Positions 56,711 through 64,000 are shown, counted from the stretch's first letter. The stretch: 64,000 bases of DNA from Mycobacterium sp. SVM_VP21 (GCA_024758765.1 CP101406.1:3162001-3226000); one strand, 5' to 3'. Numbers and translations are program-made. The notes: generated by a model not told the origin, from the letters alone.

Positions 56711-57919
56711 CTAGCCGCGGCCAGCCTCGTCGGCCTCGCGGATCAGCCCGACCAGCGTCGGCACCAACGCCACGACCTGGTCGTAGTGGTCGCGCCAGTC
56801 CACCTGGGCGAGGCCGAGATAGTCCTGCCCGGCAAGCTCCAGCAGAACACGATCTTGTCCCGTCAATCGCGGTGCGACTCGTTGCGCGGCAACGTCCTTG
56901 GCCACAATCTGCCCGGTCTCGATGGTGACCAGGATGCGCGCCAAGGTCAGTAGGAAGAACCGCTCCTCGCCGGCTGGGTCGTTCATGAGGTCGGGCAGCA
57001 ACGCGAGCTGGGCGTGCCGGAGTAGCTCGGGCGGCACCGGAGCGACGAGAGCTTCGAGCGGTTGGCCGCGTAGCACCCGATGCGCGCTCTGGGCGGTGGC
57101 CAGCAGCACGACCACATCGGGGTCGGAAATCGGGGGCGGGACATGACCGTCCAGCAGCTCCGCGCGCAGCCATTCGCCGAATTGAAAGTCGCGGCGGGGC
57201 TTCTGCGGCAACGGATCAACGTCGGCCACGACCAGGCTGGTCAGTTCTAGGGGCCGACGGTCGGCGACCTCGGGGAACTGGGCAGCGTGCCCGCGCCACC
57301 CGGACGCACTCAGCAGCACGGAGACCAGCGAGGCCCGCTCGGACTCGGACAACGTCGTGCGGGTGAGGACCAGCAGATCGACGTCGCTGTCCGGCCGCAG
57401 CCCGCCGGTTGCCGCCGAACCGTAGAGGTAGGCGCCGACCGGCTCGCCCGGCCGGTTCTCGTTCAGATAACTCAGGACCGGCGTGAGCAGTGCCTCCATG
57501 TGCAGCAACGGGTATGGCCGACCCGCATCGTCACGCTCGCTGCGGCCCGTGACGACGAAACCGCGCCGAACGTAGAACCCGACCGCCTGCTCGTTCTGCT
57601 CGTTGACGTCGACCAAGCGGATCTGCTGCTCGGCCATCGCGTGTTCGAGAAGTGCGGTACCGACTCCGTGGCCACGAGCATCGGCGTGGACGAACAACAT
57701 CTCCAGCTGCTCCCCCGCCGTGCCGGCGAAACCCACCGGCTCACCGTCGATCTCAGCGACGGTGAGACGAACTCCGGGAAAGTACTTGCCCGCCAGCTGG
57801 CTTTCGATCGCCGCGCGGTCGGCTTCTGCCACAAAGTCGTGCGTCGCGGCGACGGCGCTGCGCCAGATCGCCACCAGCCGGGGATATTCGGCCGGGCCGA
57901 CGCAGTCACGGATCCGCAC
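56711..57919 (-). CDS. GNAT acetyltransferase fused to ANT(3'')-like nucleotidyltransferase
   Basis: 402 aa from GTG 57919 (start uncertain; an open frame reaches 58090 but overlaps arr). Residues 1-143: GNAT domain with acetyl-CoA motif ARGHGVGTALL and VNEQNEQAVGFYVRRGF. Residues 148-402: AadA-type aminoglycoside nucleotidyltransferase with LYGSAATGGLRPDSDVDLL (metal Asp 179 and 181), FQFGEWLRAELLDG, GEERFFLLTLARIL and GQIVAKDVAAQ, very like AadA. Both active sites look intact, so the protein could acetylate and adenylylate, possibly aminoglycosides. Divergent from arr, 51 bp apart. Confidence 0.85.
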   Translation of the reverse strand: MRIRDCVGPAEYPRLVAIWRSAVAATHDFVAEADRAAIESQLAGKYFPGVRLTVAEIDGEPVGFAGTAGEQLEMLFVHADARGHGVGTALLEHAMAEQQIRLVDVNEQNEQAVGFYVRRGFVVTGRSERDDAGRPYPLLHMEALLTPVLSYLNENRPGEPVGAYLYGSAATGGLRPDSDVDLLVLTRTTLSESERASLVSVLLSASGWRGHAAQFPEVADRRPLELTSLVVADVDPLPQKPRRDFQFGEWLRAELLDGHVPPPISDPDVVVLLATAQSAHRVLRGQPLEALVAPVPPELLRHAQLALLPDLMNDPAGEERFFLLTLARILVTIETGQIVAKDVAAQRVAPRLTGQDRVLLELAGQDYLGLAQVDWRDHYDQVVALVPTLVGLIREADEAGRG

Positions 57920-57970
57920 CGCGGTCAGATTACCGGGCAAGGGCCTCCACGCCTCGATACCCTGTAACCG

Positions 57971-58381
57971 ATGGACGCGATCGAGGAAGCGGGCCCGTTC
58001 TTTCACGGCACCAAAGCTCAACTGGTGGTTGGTGACCTGCTCAGCGCGGGCTTCCGGTCCAACTACCGGCCCGAGATCGCGATGAACCACATCTACTTCA
58101 CCGCGCTGGTCAGCGGTGCCGGGCTGGCGGCCGAGCTCGCCGCCGGCGACGGGGAACCGCGGGTGTACCGCGTCGAACCGACCGGGGAATTCGAGAACGA
58201 CCCCAACGTCACCGACAAGAAGTTCCCCGGCAATCCGACCCGCTCATATCGCAGCAGTGCACCGCTTGTCGTTGTCGAAGAGATCCTTGATTGGCCGCGA
58301 CTGACGCCCGAGGCACTTCAGGAGTGGCGTGATCGGCTGGCCGCGCTGCGCGCTGACGGGCTCGACGAGATCATCAACTGA
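57971..58381 (+). CDS. arr: NAD+-rifampin ADP-ribosyltransferase
   Basis: 136-aa Arr enzyme that inactivates rifamycins by ADP-ribosylating the C23 hydroxyl. The catalytic residues of the family are present: His in FFHGTKA, Tyr in MNHIYFTA and Asp in PNVTDKKFPGNPTRSYRS. Chromosomal arr is typical of M. smegmatis-like fast growers. Start ATG 57971. Confidence 0.95.
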   Translation: MDAIEEAGPFFHGTKAQLVVGDLLSAGFRSNYRPEIAMNHIYFTALVSGAGLAAELAAGDGEPRVYRVEPTGEFENDPNVTDKKFPGNPTRSYRSSAPLVVVEEILDWPRLTPEALQEWRDRLAALRADGLDEIIN

Positions 58382-58629
58382 GCGACGCTCCCGAAGACAC
58401 CGCTTCCGGCAACTACCCGCTGAAGAACGGCGGCACCGCCGGCTGCCACTGCCCGGTACGGGACGATGGCGCGCTCGATGGACAGTCGCACGATGTCGAT
58501 CAGCCCAGCCACCTGGCGGCGCTTGGCACGAAGCTTCACCAGGTAGCGGCCTCCGATGCACGCCGCAGCCACCACCACAAAAATCCAGAGCAGCGCCGCC
58601 ACCAGGTAGATCACCTCAACCACCGACAT
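58318..58629 (-). CDS. Hypothetical small membrane protein
   Basis: 103 aa from ATG 58629. One strong N-terminal transmembrane helix (VVEVIYLVAALLWIFVVVAA), then a basic, probably cytosolic tail (KLRAKRRQVAGLIDIVRLS). The last 64 bp overlap the 3' end of convergent arr, which weakens the case. No family recognised. Confidence 0.4.
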   Translation of the reverse strand: MSVVEVIYLVAALLWIFVVVAAACIGGRYLVKLRAKRRQVAGLIDIVRLSIERAIVPYRAVAAGGAAVLQRVVAGSGVFGSVAQLMISSSPSARSAASRSRHS

Positions 58630-58734
58630 GAGGACGAGCCTCCCCCATGGTCGTCGCAGTGAGGTCACCGCCGAGACACACGTCGGCGACTTCTCCGGCA
58701 TCAACCACTGGTTAAAACGACTTCGCAACAGTCC

Positions 58735-58779
58735 CTACACGTTGAACCGCAACTCCACCACGTCCCGTTACCGATCAAC
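58735..58779. repeat. ychF-3'-end-like 45-bp repeat, copy R1
   Basis: Overlaps the stop of the EVE gene. Its first 33 bp match the terminal bases of ychF (62507 onward) at 29 of 33 positions by hand count, same orientation. Aligns without gaps to R3 at 38 of 45. Confidence 0.85.
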
Positions 58780-59202
58780 GTCACTGACATAAACAGCCTC
58801 CGAGCCCTCGTCCACCAATGCCCAGATCGCCGCACTCTGCTCAGACGACAGAGAGAAGCAGCCGAAGCGCACGCGGTTCACCGGAAATTGGTCGCGAATG
58901 CGGCTGAGCGGCAGTGGGCTGATCTCCCGCAGGGAGGCGGCCAACCGAAAACCACCCGGAATCGCGGCGCTCGGTTCGGGAGCTTCACCGGTTATCTTTC
59001 CGACGATGGCGATCGCGCGGAAGGGCTCGCCGTCAGGAAAGGCCGTCTTCGGTGAGTAGATGAAGATGCCGTCGCCGATCTTCATGCGGGCCAATGGAGC
59101 GCGCTTGCCATGGTTCGCCATGACGAACCCGTCCCGGAGCCCACGTCGTGCGTGGTCGCGGGAAGCGACGATCACCCAGGTAGTTCGCTCGTCATGGCCC
59201 AT
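58768..59202 (-). CDS. EVE-domain (modified-base-binding PUA-like) protein
   Basis: 144 aa from ATG 59202. TTWVIVASRDHARRGLRDGF, MANHGKRAPLARMKIGDGI and FIYSPKTAFPDGEPFRAIAIVG are hallmarks of EVE domains, which bind modified cytosines in DNA or RNA and are common in phage-defence loci. Aromatic residues for base recognition (Trp, Tyr) are kept. Flanked on both sides by the 45-bp repeats R1 and R2, so it looks like a single-gene cassette. Confidence 0.85.
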   Translation of the reverse strand: MGHDERTTWVIVASRDHARRGLRDGFVMANHGKRAPLARMKIGDGIFIYSPKTAFPDGEPFRAIAIVGKITGEAPEPSAAIPGGFRLAASLREISPLPLSRIRDQFPVNRVRFGCFSLSSEQSAAIWALVDEGSEAVYVSDVDR

Positions 59203-59231
59203 AGGCAAACAGTACGAGTCGACACCGCCAG

Positions 59232-59276
59232 CTAGACGTTGAATCTGAACTCCACCGGATCCCGACGCCGATAAAC
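59232..59276. repeat. ychF-3'-end-like 45-bp repeat, copy R2
   Basis: Upstream of the EVE gene. 26 of 33 positions match the ychF end; same length and orientation as R1 and R3, more diverged in the centre. Confidence 0.8.
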
Positions 59277-59408
59277 GGCAGATTACGCAGGCGGCATCAT
59301 GACCGGATACCGCACGAAGCGAATGCCCGTGAAAGTCGGACCGGCGCTCCTCCGCACCACATCTCGTACGAGACTCCATTGACCCGCAAGACTTTCCGTG
59401 ATCAACAG

Positions 59409-59729
59409 CTACGCACTCTCTAGAGGCGTAATGGCCTCGACCTGGTCCATCAGCGCACGACGCTCGGTCCGGAGTTCGTAGTGCGACTGAAGGTTCATCC
59501 AGAACTCCTCTGACGTTCCGAAGTACCGCGCCAGACGGATCGCCGTGTCGGCCGTGATTCCACGCTTGCCGTGCACGATCTCGTTGATCCGACGCGGCGG
59601 CACACCGATGGACACGGCCAGCTTGTTCTGGGTGATCCCAAAGCCCTCGATGAAGTCCTCCATCAGGATCTCCCCCGGATGGATCGGCTCGATCCGATCA
59701 TTCTCAGCGGCAGTCGACGAGTTCGACAT
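59409..59729 (-). CDS. higA: HigA antitoxin (XRE family)
   Basis: 106 aa from ATG 59729. IHPGEILMEDFIEGFGITQNKLA (HigA signature), then a helix-turn-helix IGVPPRRINEIVHGKRGI. Binds and neutralises HigB and represses the operon. It overlaps higB by 26 bp and is downstream of the toxin, the reverse of most TA pairs, as is normal for higBA. Confidence 0.92.
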   Translation of the reverse strand: MSNSSTAAENDRIEPIHPGEILMEDFIEGFGITQNKLAVSIGVPPRRINEIVHGKRGITADTAIRLARYFGTSEEFWMNLQSHYELRTERRALMDQVEAITPLESA

Positions 59730-59985
59730 CTTCTGCACCCCCTTCACTCCAGACAAAGCAGATTCGCCATTGGGCGTTGACGCGGATGCTGTGCTGCCCG
59801 CGCCGACCACCGACCAACCGCTCCAGGCGATTGCCCGGCGGAACTCGAAGATCCCTGATGACCCTGGCCGCATGGATCAGTTCGAGCTTCCGCAACGTTG
59901 CCCGCTGGATCGTCCGGTCCACACCCTTGACGTACCGCTCCTGCCAGATCCGCTCGGTGTCCTTGTCGCCGAACGACCTGATCAC
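59704..59985 (-). CDS. higB: HigB toxin (RelE superfamily)
   Basis: 93 aa from GTG 59985. DLRVPPGNRLERLVGGRRGQ followed by HSIRVNAQWRICFVW is typical of the HigB/RelE mRNA interferase group, with the basic catalytic residues retained. First gene of higBA. A dyad operator sits 9 bp upstream, inside repeat R3. Confidence 0.92.
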   Translation of the reverse strand: MIRSFGDKDTERIWQERYVKGVDRTIQRATLRKLELIHAARVIRDLRVPPGNRLERLVGGRRGQHSIRVNAQWRICFVWSEGGAEDVELVDCR

Positions 59986-59993
59986 GAGACGAT

Positions 59994-60025
59994 CGTATAA
60001 CGCATCTCGTCAATAACGTTATACG
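59994..60025. promoter_or_regulatory. higBA operator dyad
   Basis: CGTATAACG (59994-60002) and CGTTATACG (60017-60025), perfect inverted nine-base arms 14 bases apart, 9 bp upstream of the higB start. The distal arm is built from the end of repeat R3. Confidence 0.6.
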
Positions 60026-60063
60026 TTAAACCGAAACTCCACCACGTTCCGTCACCGATAAAC
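60019..60063. repeat. ychF-3'-end-like 45-bp repeat, copy R3
   Basis: Covers the relE copy 2 stop codon and the higBA upstream region. 28 of 33 bp match the ychF end; same orientation. Confidence 0.85.
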
Positions 60064-60315
60064 ATCACGACGATGCCGTACGTCGATACCCCGGACAACG
60101 ACGACGTCCTCATGGATCTCGTAGACAACCCGAAACTCGCCGCGCCGCGCCGACCAGCGATCAGCCAACTCGTCGCGCAGGCGCTTGCCGACCCTCTGCG
60201 GGTTCTCGGCAAGCGGACCGCGAATGAACTCCCAACAAGCCGCGGCGACCACCTCGGGAAGCTCCTCGCACAAACTTCGCCGGGCGCGCCGAGTCAGCTC
60301 GACCCGGTACGTCAT
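60052..60315 (-). CDS. relE: RelE family toxin, copy 2
   Basis: 87 aa. MTYRVELTRRARRSLCEELP, FIRGPLAENPQRVGKRL, RRGEFRVVYEIHED and RHRRDVYR. Translationally coupled to relB copy 2 (ATGA overlap). The stop codon is inside repeat R3. Expected to be a translation-dependent mRNA interferase. Confidence 0.9.
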   Translation of the reverse strand: MTYRVELTRRARRSLCEELPEVVAAACWEFIRGPLAENPQRVGKRLRDELADRWSARRGEFRVVYEIHEDVVVVRGIDVRHRRDVYR

Positions 60316-60596
60316 GAAGTGATGATGCCCCTCGCACGGAGTTCGGCCTTCACCTCGTTAAGCGGGTAGACGCGGCCGGCCGCGATATCGGCGTCCGCCT
60401 CGCGAATGGCCTCCATCGCTTCTCGATCACCCAGAATCTCGAGCGTCTCTATGAGTGAGTCGTAGTCGTCGGCGCTGATCAGCACGGCGGCGCGGCGCCC
60501 GTTCTTGGTGACCTCCACCCGCTGATGCGTGCGCACGGCCTCATCCACCAATTTGGACAGGTTGGCCCGCACCTCAGCGAGCGGCAGCGTAGTCAT
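60312..60596 (-). CDS. relB: RelB/Phd-type antitoxin, copy 2
   Basis: 94 aa from ATG 60596. MTTLPLAEVRANLSKLVDEA is the Phd/YefM-type N-terminal DNA-binding part; the C-terminal RVYPLNEVKAELRARG binds the toxin. The ATG lies 7 bases after a TAGAAT -10 element, so the mRNA is probably leaderless. Paralogue of the damaged copy 1. Confidence 0.92.
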   Translation of the reverse strand: MTTLPLAEVRANLSKLVDEAVRTHQRVEVTKNGRRAAVLISADDYDSLIETLEILGDREAMEAIREADADIAAGRVYPLNEVKAELRARGIITS

Positions 60597-60609
60597 GTAC
60601 AGAATTCTA
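60597..60609 (-). promoter_or_regulatory. Leaderless promoter of relBE copy 2
   Basis: TAGAAT (-10) at 60604-60609 on the minus strand, then TCTGTAC and the ATG. The same CTAGAATTCTGTAC block precedes relB copy 1 at 56600-56613, and contains the palindrome AGAATTCT, a likely autorepression site. Confidence 0.6.
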
Positions 60610-60853
60610 GCGCGGCGGAAGACGGGCGCGGTGACGCTAGGCGAATGAACGAGGGCACGCATGGAGAATCGCGGGTCAGGGGCCACGATCGACTGCGCCG
60701 ACCCAGTTCGGATGCCAACATTCTGAGGACCGCTCCTCGGAATCGAGCCCTCGGACGAGGGCGACGAGGGCGTAGTTCTGGGCAGTCTGACGCTGCCCGT
60801 CTCCCCCCGTTCGGCGCGTTCAGACCATCGGTCATGACGCCAGACCCCGCGGG

Positions 60854-61861
60854 TCAGGTTGCGCTGCGGACGTCGCTCAACGCGCGCAGCAACTCCTCAT
60901 CCGGATCCGCCACCGCTGGGTCGGCCGCTCCGTCGGTGAGTAGCCGACGCCACCGTTCCAGGTCGAAATCCAGCGGCACCGTACTGGTGATGAATTCGTC
61001 GACGAGGTCGGCGAACCGCAGCGGGTCGTCACGGAACGGGAAATGACCGGAATCGACGAAGGTTTCCAACCGCGAATGCGGCATAGCGGCGTGTGCGAGC
61101 TTGGCGTGCGAATACGGCAGCACCAGATCGTGGGTGCCCCAGACGATCATGATCGGGAGCCGTTCGGTGAGATAACTGCGGTCGAGCATGGTGACCATCT
61201 GCCCGCGCCAATCCACCACGGCGCGCAGCGTCCGCACGAACGCTGCCCGCTTGTTCGGCGAACTCAAATCACCTAGCACCCGCAGGATCTCGGGCAGATC
61301 GACCAGAAGCGCCGGCAGGTTCACCTTGTCGATCTGACCCCGAACCATCCGAAGCGCTGTCTCGAATCCTGGCACTGAAAGTGCGGCCAGCGCCTGCGGC
61401 GCTGCCGGCAGCGACGCCAGCCGCAGCGCGGGGTTGACCTCACGCTTCACACCGCCGGCGGCCACCAACACCAGCCGCTCAACCATCTGTGGGTACTGGT
61501 AGCAGAACTGCATCGCCACCCCGCCGCCCAAGGAATGCCCGATAACCGTCACCCGGTCAAAATTCAAGACCGACAGCAGATCTCGCATGCCGTTGGCGAA
61601 CGCGGCGACGGAATAGTCAGCGCGCGGCTGATCCGAGAGCCCGTGACCGAGGAGATCCGGGGCGATCACCGTGTACTTCTGCGCCAGCAGCGGGATCAGC
61701 GGCTTCCAGGTCGACGAATTGTCCCCAATCCCATGGATCAACAGCAGCGGCGGCCCGTCCCCGGCCACCCGAAACGCCCGGAGATATCCGTGCACGGTTC
61801 GGTATTCGACTCGGGCCGGATCATCCGAGACCGTCCGCAATCGAGGCTTGCGCGTAACCAT
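60854..61861 (-). CDS. Alpha/beta hydrolase
   Basis: 335 aa. LIHGIGDNSSTW, nucleophile Ser in IGHSLGGGVAMQF, acid in GTHDLVLPYSHA, His in DSGHFPFRDDP. Resembles Rv2715-type hydrolases from memory (YSVAAFANGMRDLLSVL, RTLRAVVDWRGQMVTMLDR). Substrate unknown. Between relBE copy 2 and the PhnA-like gene. Confidence 0.88.
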   Translation of the reverse strand: MVTRKPRLRTVSDDPARVEYRTVHGYLRAFRVAGDGPPLLLIHGIGDNSSTWKPLIPLLAQKYTVIAPDLLGHGLSDQPRADYSVAAFANGMRDLLSVLNFDRVTVIGHSLGGGVAMQFCYQYPQMVERLVLVAAGGVKREVNPALRLASLPAAPQALAALSVPGFETALRMVRGQIDKVNLPALLVDLPEILRVLGDLSSPNKRAAFVRTLRAVVDWRGQMVTMLDRSYLTERLPIMIVWGTHDLVLPYSHAKLAHAAMPHSRLETFVDSGHFPFRDDPLRFADLVDEFITSTVPLDFDLERWRRLLTDGAADPAVADPDEELLRALSDVRSAT

Positions 61862-62013
61862 TCAGCGCTCCCTCCATCCGCAGTTACCCTTCAGCTAACC
61901 GCCTACCGGCCCGTTGCGCACCCGATGTTTCAATGATTTAACGCGCGACCTGCGCCACCCGCCATGACAACCTCACCGTCGACGAGGGCCGGCGATTCCG
62001 TGGAACAGACGGT

Positions 62014-62379
62014 TCAGACGACCTTCTTGACCACGCTCGACTTGAGCTGCATACGGCCCAGACCGGGCACATTCGCGTCGATATCGTGATCGCCGACGCC
62101 ATCAGAGATGAGCCGGATCCCACGGACCTTCGTGCCAGCTTTGATGACAGAACCACCGCCGCCTTTGACCTTCACCGTCGTCGCGACAATCACGGTGTCT
62201 CCGTTGGCAAGGACATTGCCGACCGAGTCCTTGACGGCGACCTCCGCGTACGCCGAGTCGGCATCGGACGCCTCATCGGGGGACCATTCGTGGCCGCACA
62301 TCGGGCACACCAGCAGTGCCCCCTGCTCGTAGCTGAACGCCTCACCGCAAGCCGGGCACGGCGGCAACTGATCTGCCAC
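62014..62379 (-). CDS. PhnA/YjdM family zinc-ribbon protein
   Basis: 121 aa. N-terminal zinc ribbon with Cys pairs CPAC and CPMC (about residues 8 and 25) and a conserved KVKGGGGSVIKAGTKV beta domain ending GRMQLKSSVVKKV. Annotated 'alkylphosphonate utilisation' in many genomes, but no phosphonate role is proven. Start ATG 62379. Confidence 0.9.
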   Translation of the reverse strand: MADQLPPCPACGEAFSYEQGALLVCPMCGHEWSPDEASDADSAYAEVAVKDSVGNVLANGDTVIVATTVKVKGGGGSVIKAGTKVRGIRLISDGVGDHDIDANVPGLGRMQLKSSVVKKVV

Positions 62380-62506
62380 TTCGGTGGCCTCCTTGCTTGC
62401 CTGTTTGCCGTGGCCAATGTTGACCGGGATAGAAACTAGCAGTTCAAGGCCATCGCATGCCCGTCCGCAACGTCACCGGTCACGACGTTCAGACATGTCG
62501 GCAGTC

Positions 62507-63580
62507 TTAGACGTTGAACCGGAACTCCACCACGTCCCCGTCGGCCATGACGTAGTCCTTGCCCTCCATGCGCACCTTGCCGGCAGACTTGGCGGCGGCC
62601 ATCGACCCCGCCTCGACCAGGTCGTCGTAGGAGACCACCTCGGCCTTGATGAAGCCCTTCTCGAAGTCGGTGTGGATCACCCCGGCCGCCTTGGGCGCGG
62701 TGTCGCCCTGGTGAATGGTCCAGGCCCGCGCCTCCTTGGGCCCGGCAGTCAGGTAGGTCTGCAACTTCAGGGTGTGAAAACCAGCCCGCGCCAAGGCATC
62801 CAGGCCACGCTCACTCTGCCCGATCGACTCCAGCAGCTCCATCGCCGACTCGTCATCGAGCTCGGCAAGCTCGGCTTCGATCTTGGCGTCGAGGAAGACC
62901 GCGTCGGCCGGGGCCACCAGCTCGCGCAGCGCAGCGACCCGCGCGGCATCGGTGAGCACCGACTCGTCGGCGTTGAACACATAAAGGAACGGCTTGGTGG
63001 TCAGCAGGTTCAGCTCGCGCAGCGGCGCGGGATCCACCCCGGCGGCGAACAGCGTCTTGCCGGTGTCGAGAATCGCCGCGGCGGCCACCGCGGCCTCGTG
63101 CATGGGCTTGCGGTCCTTGTTGTTGCGGGCTTCCTTCTCCAGCCGCGGCACCGCCTTCTCCAGGGTCTGCATGTCGGCCAGGATCAGCTCGGTGGCGATC
63201 ACCTCGATGTCGGCCTCGGGGTCCACCTTGCCGTCCACGTGCACCACGTCGTCGTCGGCGAAGACCCGCACCACCTGACAGATCGCGTCGCACTCGCGGA
63301 TGTTGGCCAGGAACTTGTTGCCCAGGCCGGCGCCCTCCGAGGCACCCTTGACGATGCCGGCGATGTCGACGAAGGTCACCGGCGCCGGCAGGATCCGCTC
63401 GGAGCCGAAGATCTCGGCCAGCTTGACCAGCCGGGGATCGGGCAGCGGCACCACACCCTCGTTCGGCTCGATCGTCGCGAACGGGTAGTTGGCGGCCAAC
63501 ACATCGTTGTGCGTCAGCGCGTTGAACAGGGTCGACTTACCGACGTTGGGCAACCCCACGATTCCCAGACTCAGGCTCAC
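62507..63580 (-). CDS. ychF: Redox-regulated ribosome-binding ATPase YchF
   Basis: 357-aa Obg-family P-loop protein that prefers ATP. G1 motif [14 protein letters not shown], switch [22 protein letters not shown], the NxxE variant of the base motif near YVFNADE, and a C-terminal TGS domain ([20 protein letters not shown]). Conserved single-copy gene. Its last 33 bp are reproduced in repeats R1-R3, so the 3' end behaves like an integration site that is restored after insertion. Confidence 0.97.
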   Translation of the reverse strand: MSLSLGIVGLPNVGKSTLFNALTHNDVLAANYPFATIEPNEGVVPLPDPRLVKLAEIFGSERILPAPVTFVDIAGIVKGASEGAGLGNKFLANIRECDAICQVVRVFADDDVVHVDGKVDPEADIEVIATELILADMQTLEKAVPRLEKEARNNKDRKPMHEAAVAAAAILDTGKTLFAAGVDPAPLRELNLLTTKPFLYVFNADESVLTDAARVAALRELVAPADAVFLDAKIEAELAELDDESAMELLESIGQSERGLDALARAGFHTLKLQTYLTAGPKEARAWTIHQGDTAPKAAGVIHTDFEKGFIKAEVVSYDDLVEAGSMAAAKSAGKVRMEGKDYVMADGDVVEFRFNV

Positions 63581-63651
63581 GGGAAGCCAAGTCTAAGGCC
63601 CGGGGCGTGCCGCCGTGCGCCCCCGCCGCCGTCAGCCGGTACCGTCAGTGT

Positions 63652-64000
63652 GTGGCAGTAGCGCGGGAGAAGTCGGCAGTGGCCGCTGACCACCGTTCGA
63701 TTTTGCCGAACATCGCCGGATTGCCGTGGTGGAGTGCCGTGGCCGTGGCGGTGGTCGCGACCGCGATCGGGGTAGCGTTCGACGCCGGCTCCGGAGACAA
63801 AGAACTGACCATCGTCTTCTCCGCGCTCTACGCGATGGGCTGTATCGCCGCGGTGCTCATGGTGCAGCAATCGGCCGTGTTCGCCACGGTGGTCCAACCC
63901 CCGCTGATCCTGTTCGTCAGCGTGCCCAGCGCGTACTGGCTGCTGCGCGGCGGCGGATTCCCCGGCCTCAAGGCCATCGTCATCAACTGCGGCTATCCCC
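63652..64000 (+). CDS. DUF6542 membrane protein, N-terminal part (cut by window edge)
   Basis: About 116 residues from GTG 63652 to the window end. Three hydrophobic helices (WWSAVAVAVVATAIGVAF, IVFSALYAMGCIAAVLM, LILFVSVPSAYWLL) and LRGGGFPGLKAIVINCG. Divergent from ychF as Rv1111c is, by memory. Function unknown. Confidence 0.8.
   Translation, partial: MAVAREKSAVAADHRSILPNIAGLPWWSAVAVAVVATAIGVAFDAGSGDKELTIVFSALYAMGCIAAVLMVQQSAVFATVVQPPLILFVSVPSAYWLLRGGGFPGLKAIVINCGYP

Noticed and set aside
58735..60063. Integron attC sites or a CRISPR array as explanation for the repeats
   Set aside because: The 45-mers are not palindromic as attC would be, are spaced about 500-800 bp apart with genes between, and have no integrase or cas gene.
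60525..61046. 173-codon plus-strand frame covering the gap before the alpha/beta hydrolase
   Set aside because: Starts inside relB copy 2 in antisense and ends inside the hydrolase; Arg/Ser-rich with no domain. The 257-bp gap shows no other gene.
62384..63661. 425-codon plus-strand frame opposite ychF
   Set aside because: Antisense shadow of ychF; composition is Gly/His/Val-rich and uninformative.

Overview
The window is high-GC chromosomal DNA from a mycobacterium, most likely an environmental or fast-growing (Mycolicibacterium-type) species. This rests on gene content (pimE, mcr, cobalamin-independent metE, a mycobacterial-type methylenetetrahydrofolate reductase, prpR, a CYP144-like P450, DUF732, ephC/bpoB), on frequent GTG/TTG starts, and on a gene order that, as I remember it, runs through the M. 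tuberculosis Rv1161-to-Rv1111 interval in reverse with insertions. Presence of prpB and arr and the number of accessory genes argue against the tuberculosis complex itself. Species is not determined. Rv correspondences are from memory, not from a search.

Layout. 1-9 kb: start of narG, mutT2, an amidohydrolase, a TetR/CocE-hydrolase divergent pair, phhB, the PIM mannosyltransferase pimE (carrying an unusual in-frame 57-bp tandem repeat), an Ala/Pro-rich exported protein, a DUF4349 lipoprotein and a HhH-GPD protein. 9.3-11.6 kb: an AT-richer foreign island with two membrane-associated proteins of unknown function and a decayed phage BRO antirepressor. 11.7-24.3 kb: small exported and cytosolic proteins, an F420/PPOX protein, a sirtuin with its divergent GntR regulator, methyltransferases, and lipid/CoA genes (nitronate monooxygenase, SDR, mcr, three-gene thiolase-crotonase-carbonic-anhydrase operon). 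24.3-32.2 kb: two riboswitch-controlled units, a cobalamin riboswitch before metE plus a methylenetetrahydrofolate reductase, and a yybP-ykoY (manganese) riboswitch before a 1340-residue P-type ATPase.

32.2-43.6 kb: small regulated operons (MerR-VOC, FadR-sterol desaturase, TetR-DUF3556, CYP144-like P450, acyl-CoA dehydrogenase) and an IS607-type element with a dead serine transposase and an intact TnpB. 43.7-48.8 kb: a complete methylcitrate-cycle operon prpDBC with divergent prpR. 48.7-56 kb: ephC, a WS/DGAT-like protein, DoxX, bpoB, an adenylate cyclase, a permuted-papain-type protein, a monooxygenase, OsmC, VOC.

56-62.5 kb is the most unusual part: a resistance/toxin-antitoxin island with two paralogous relBE pairs, higBA, an EVE-domain protein, arr (rifamycin ADP-ribosyltransferase) and a divergent gene encoding a GNAT acetyltransferase fused to an ANT(3'')-like nucleotidyltransferase. 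Three 45-bp direct repeats separate the modules, and their first 33 bp match the 3' end of ychF at 62.5 kb in the same orientation. The pattern is what serial integration at the ychF 3' end would leave. The window ends in ychF and the start of a divergent DUF6542 membrane protein.

The strongest candidates for something new are this ychF-anchored cassette array, the GNAT-ANT fusion next to arr, and the relB copy whose start codon has become ATA directly behind a leaderless promoter.
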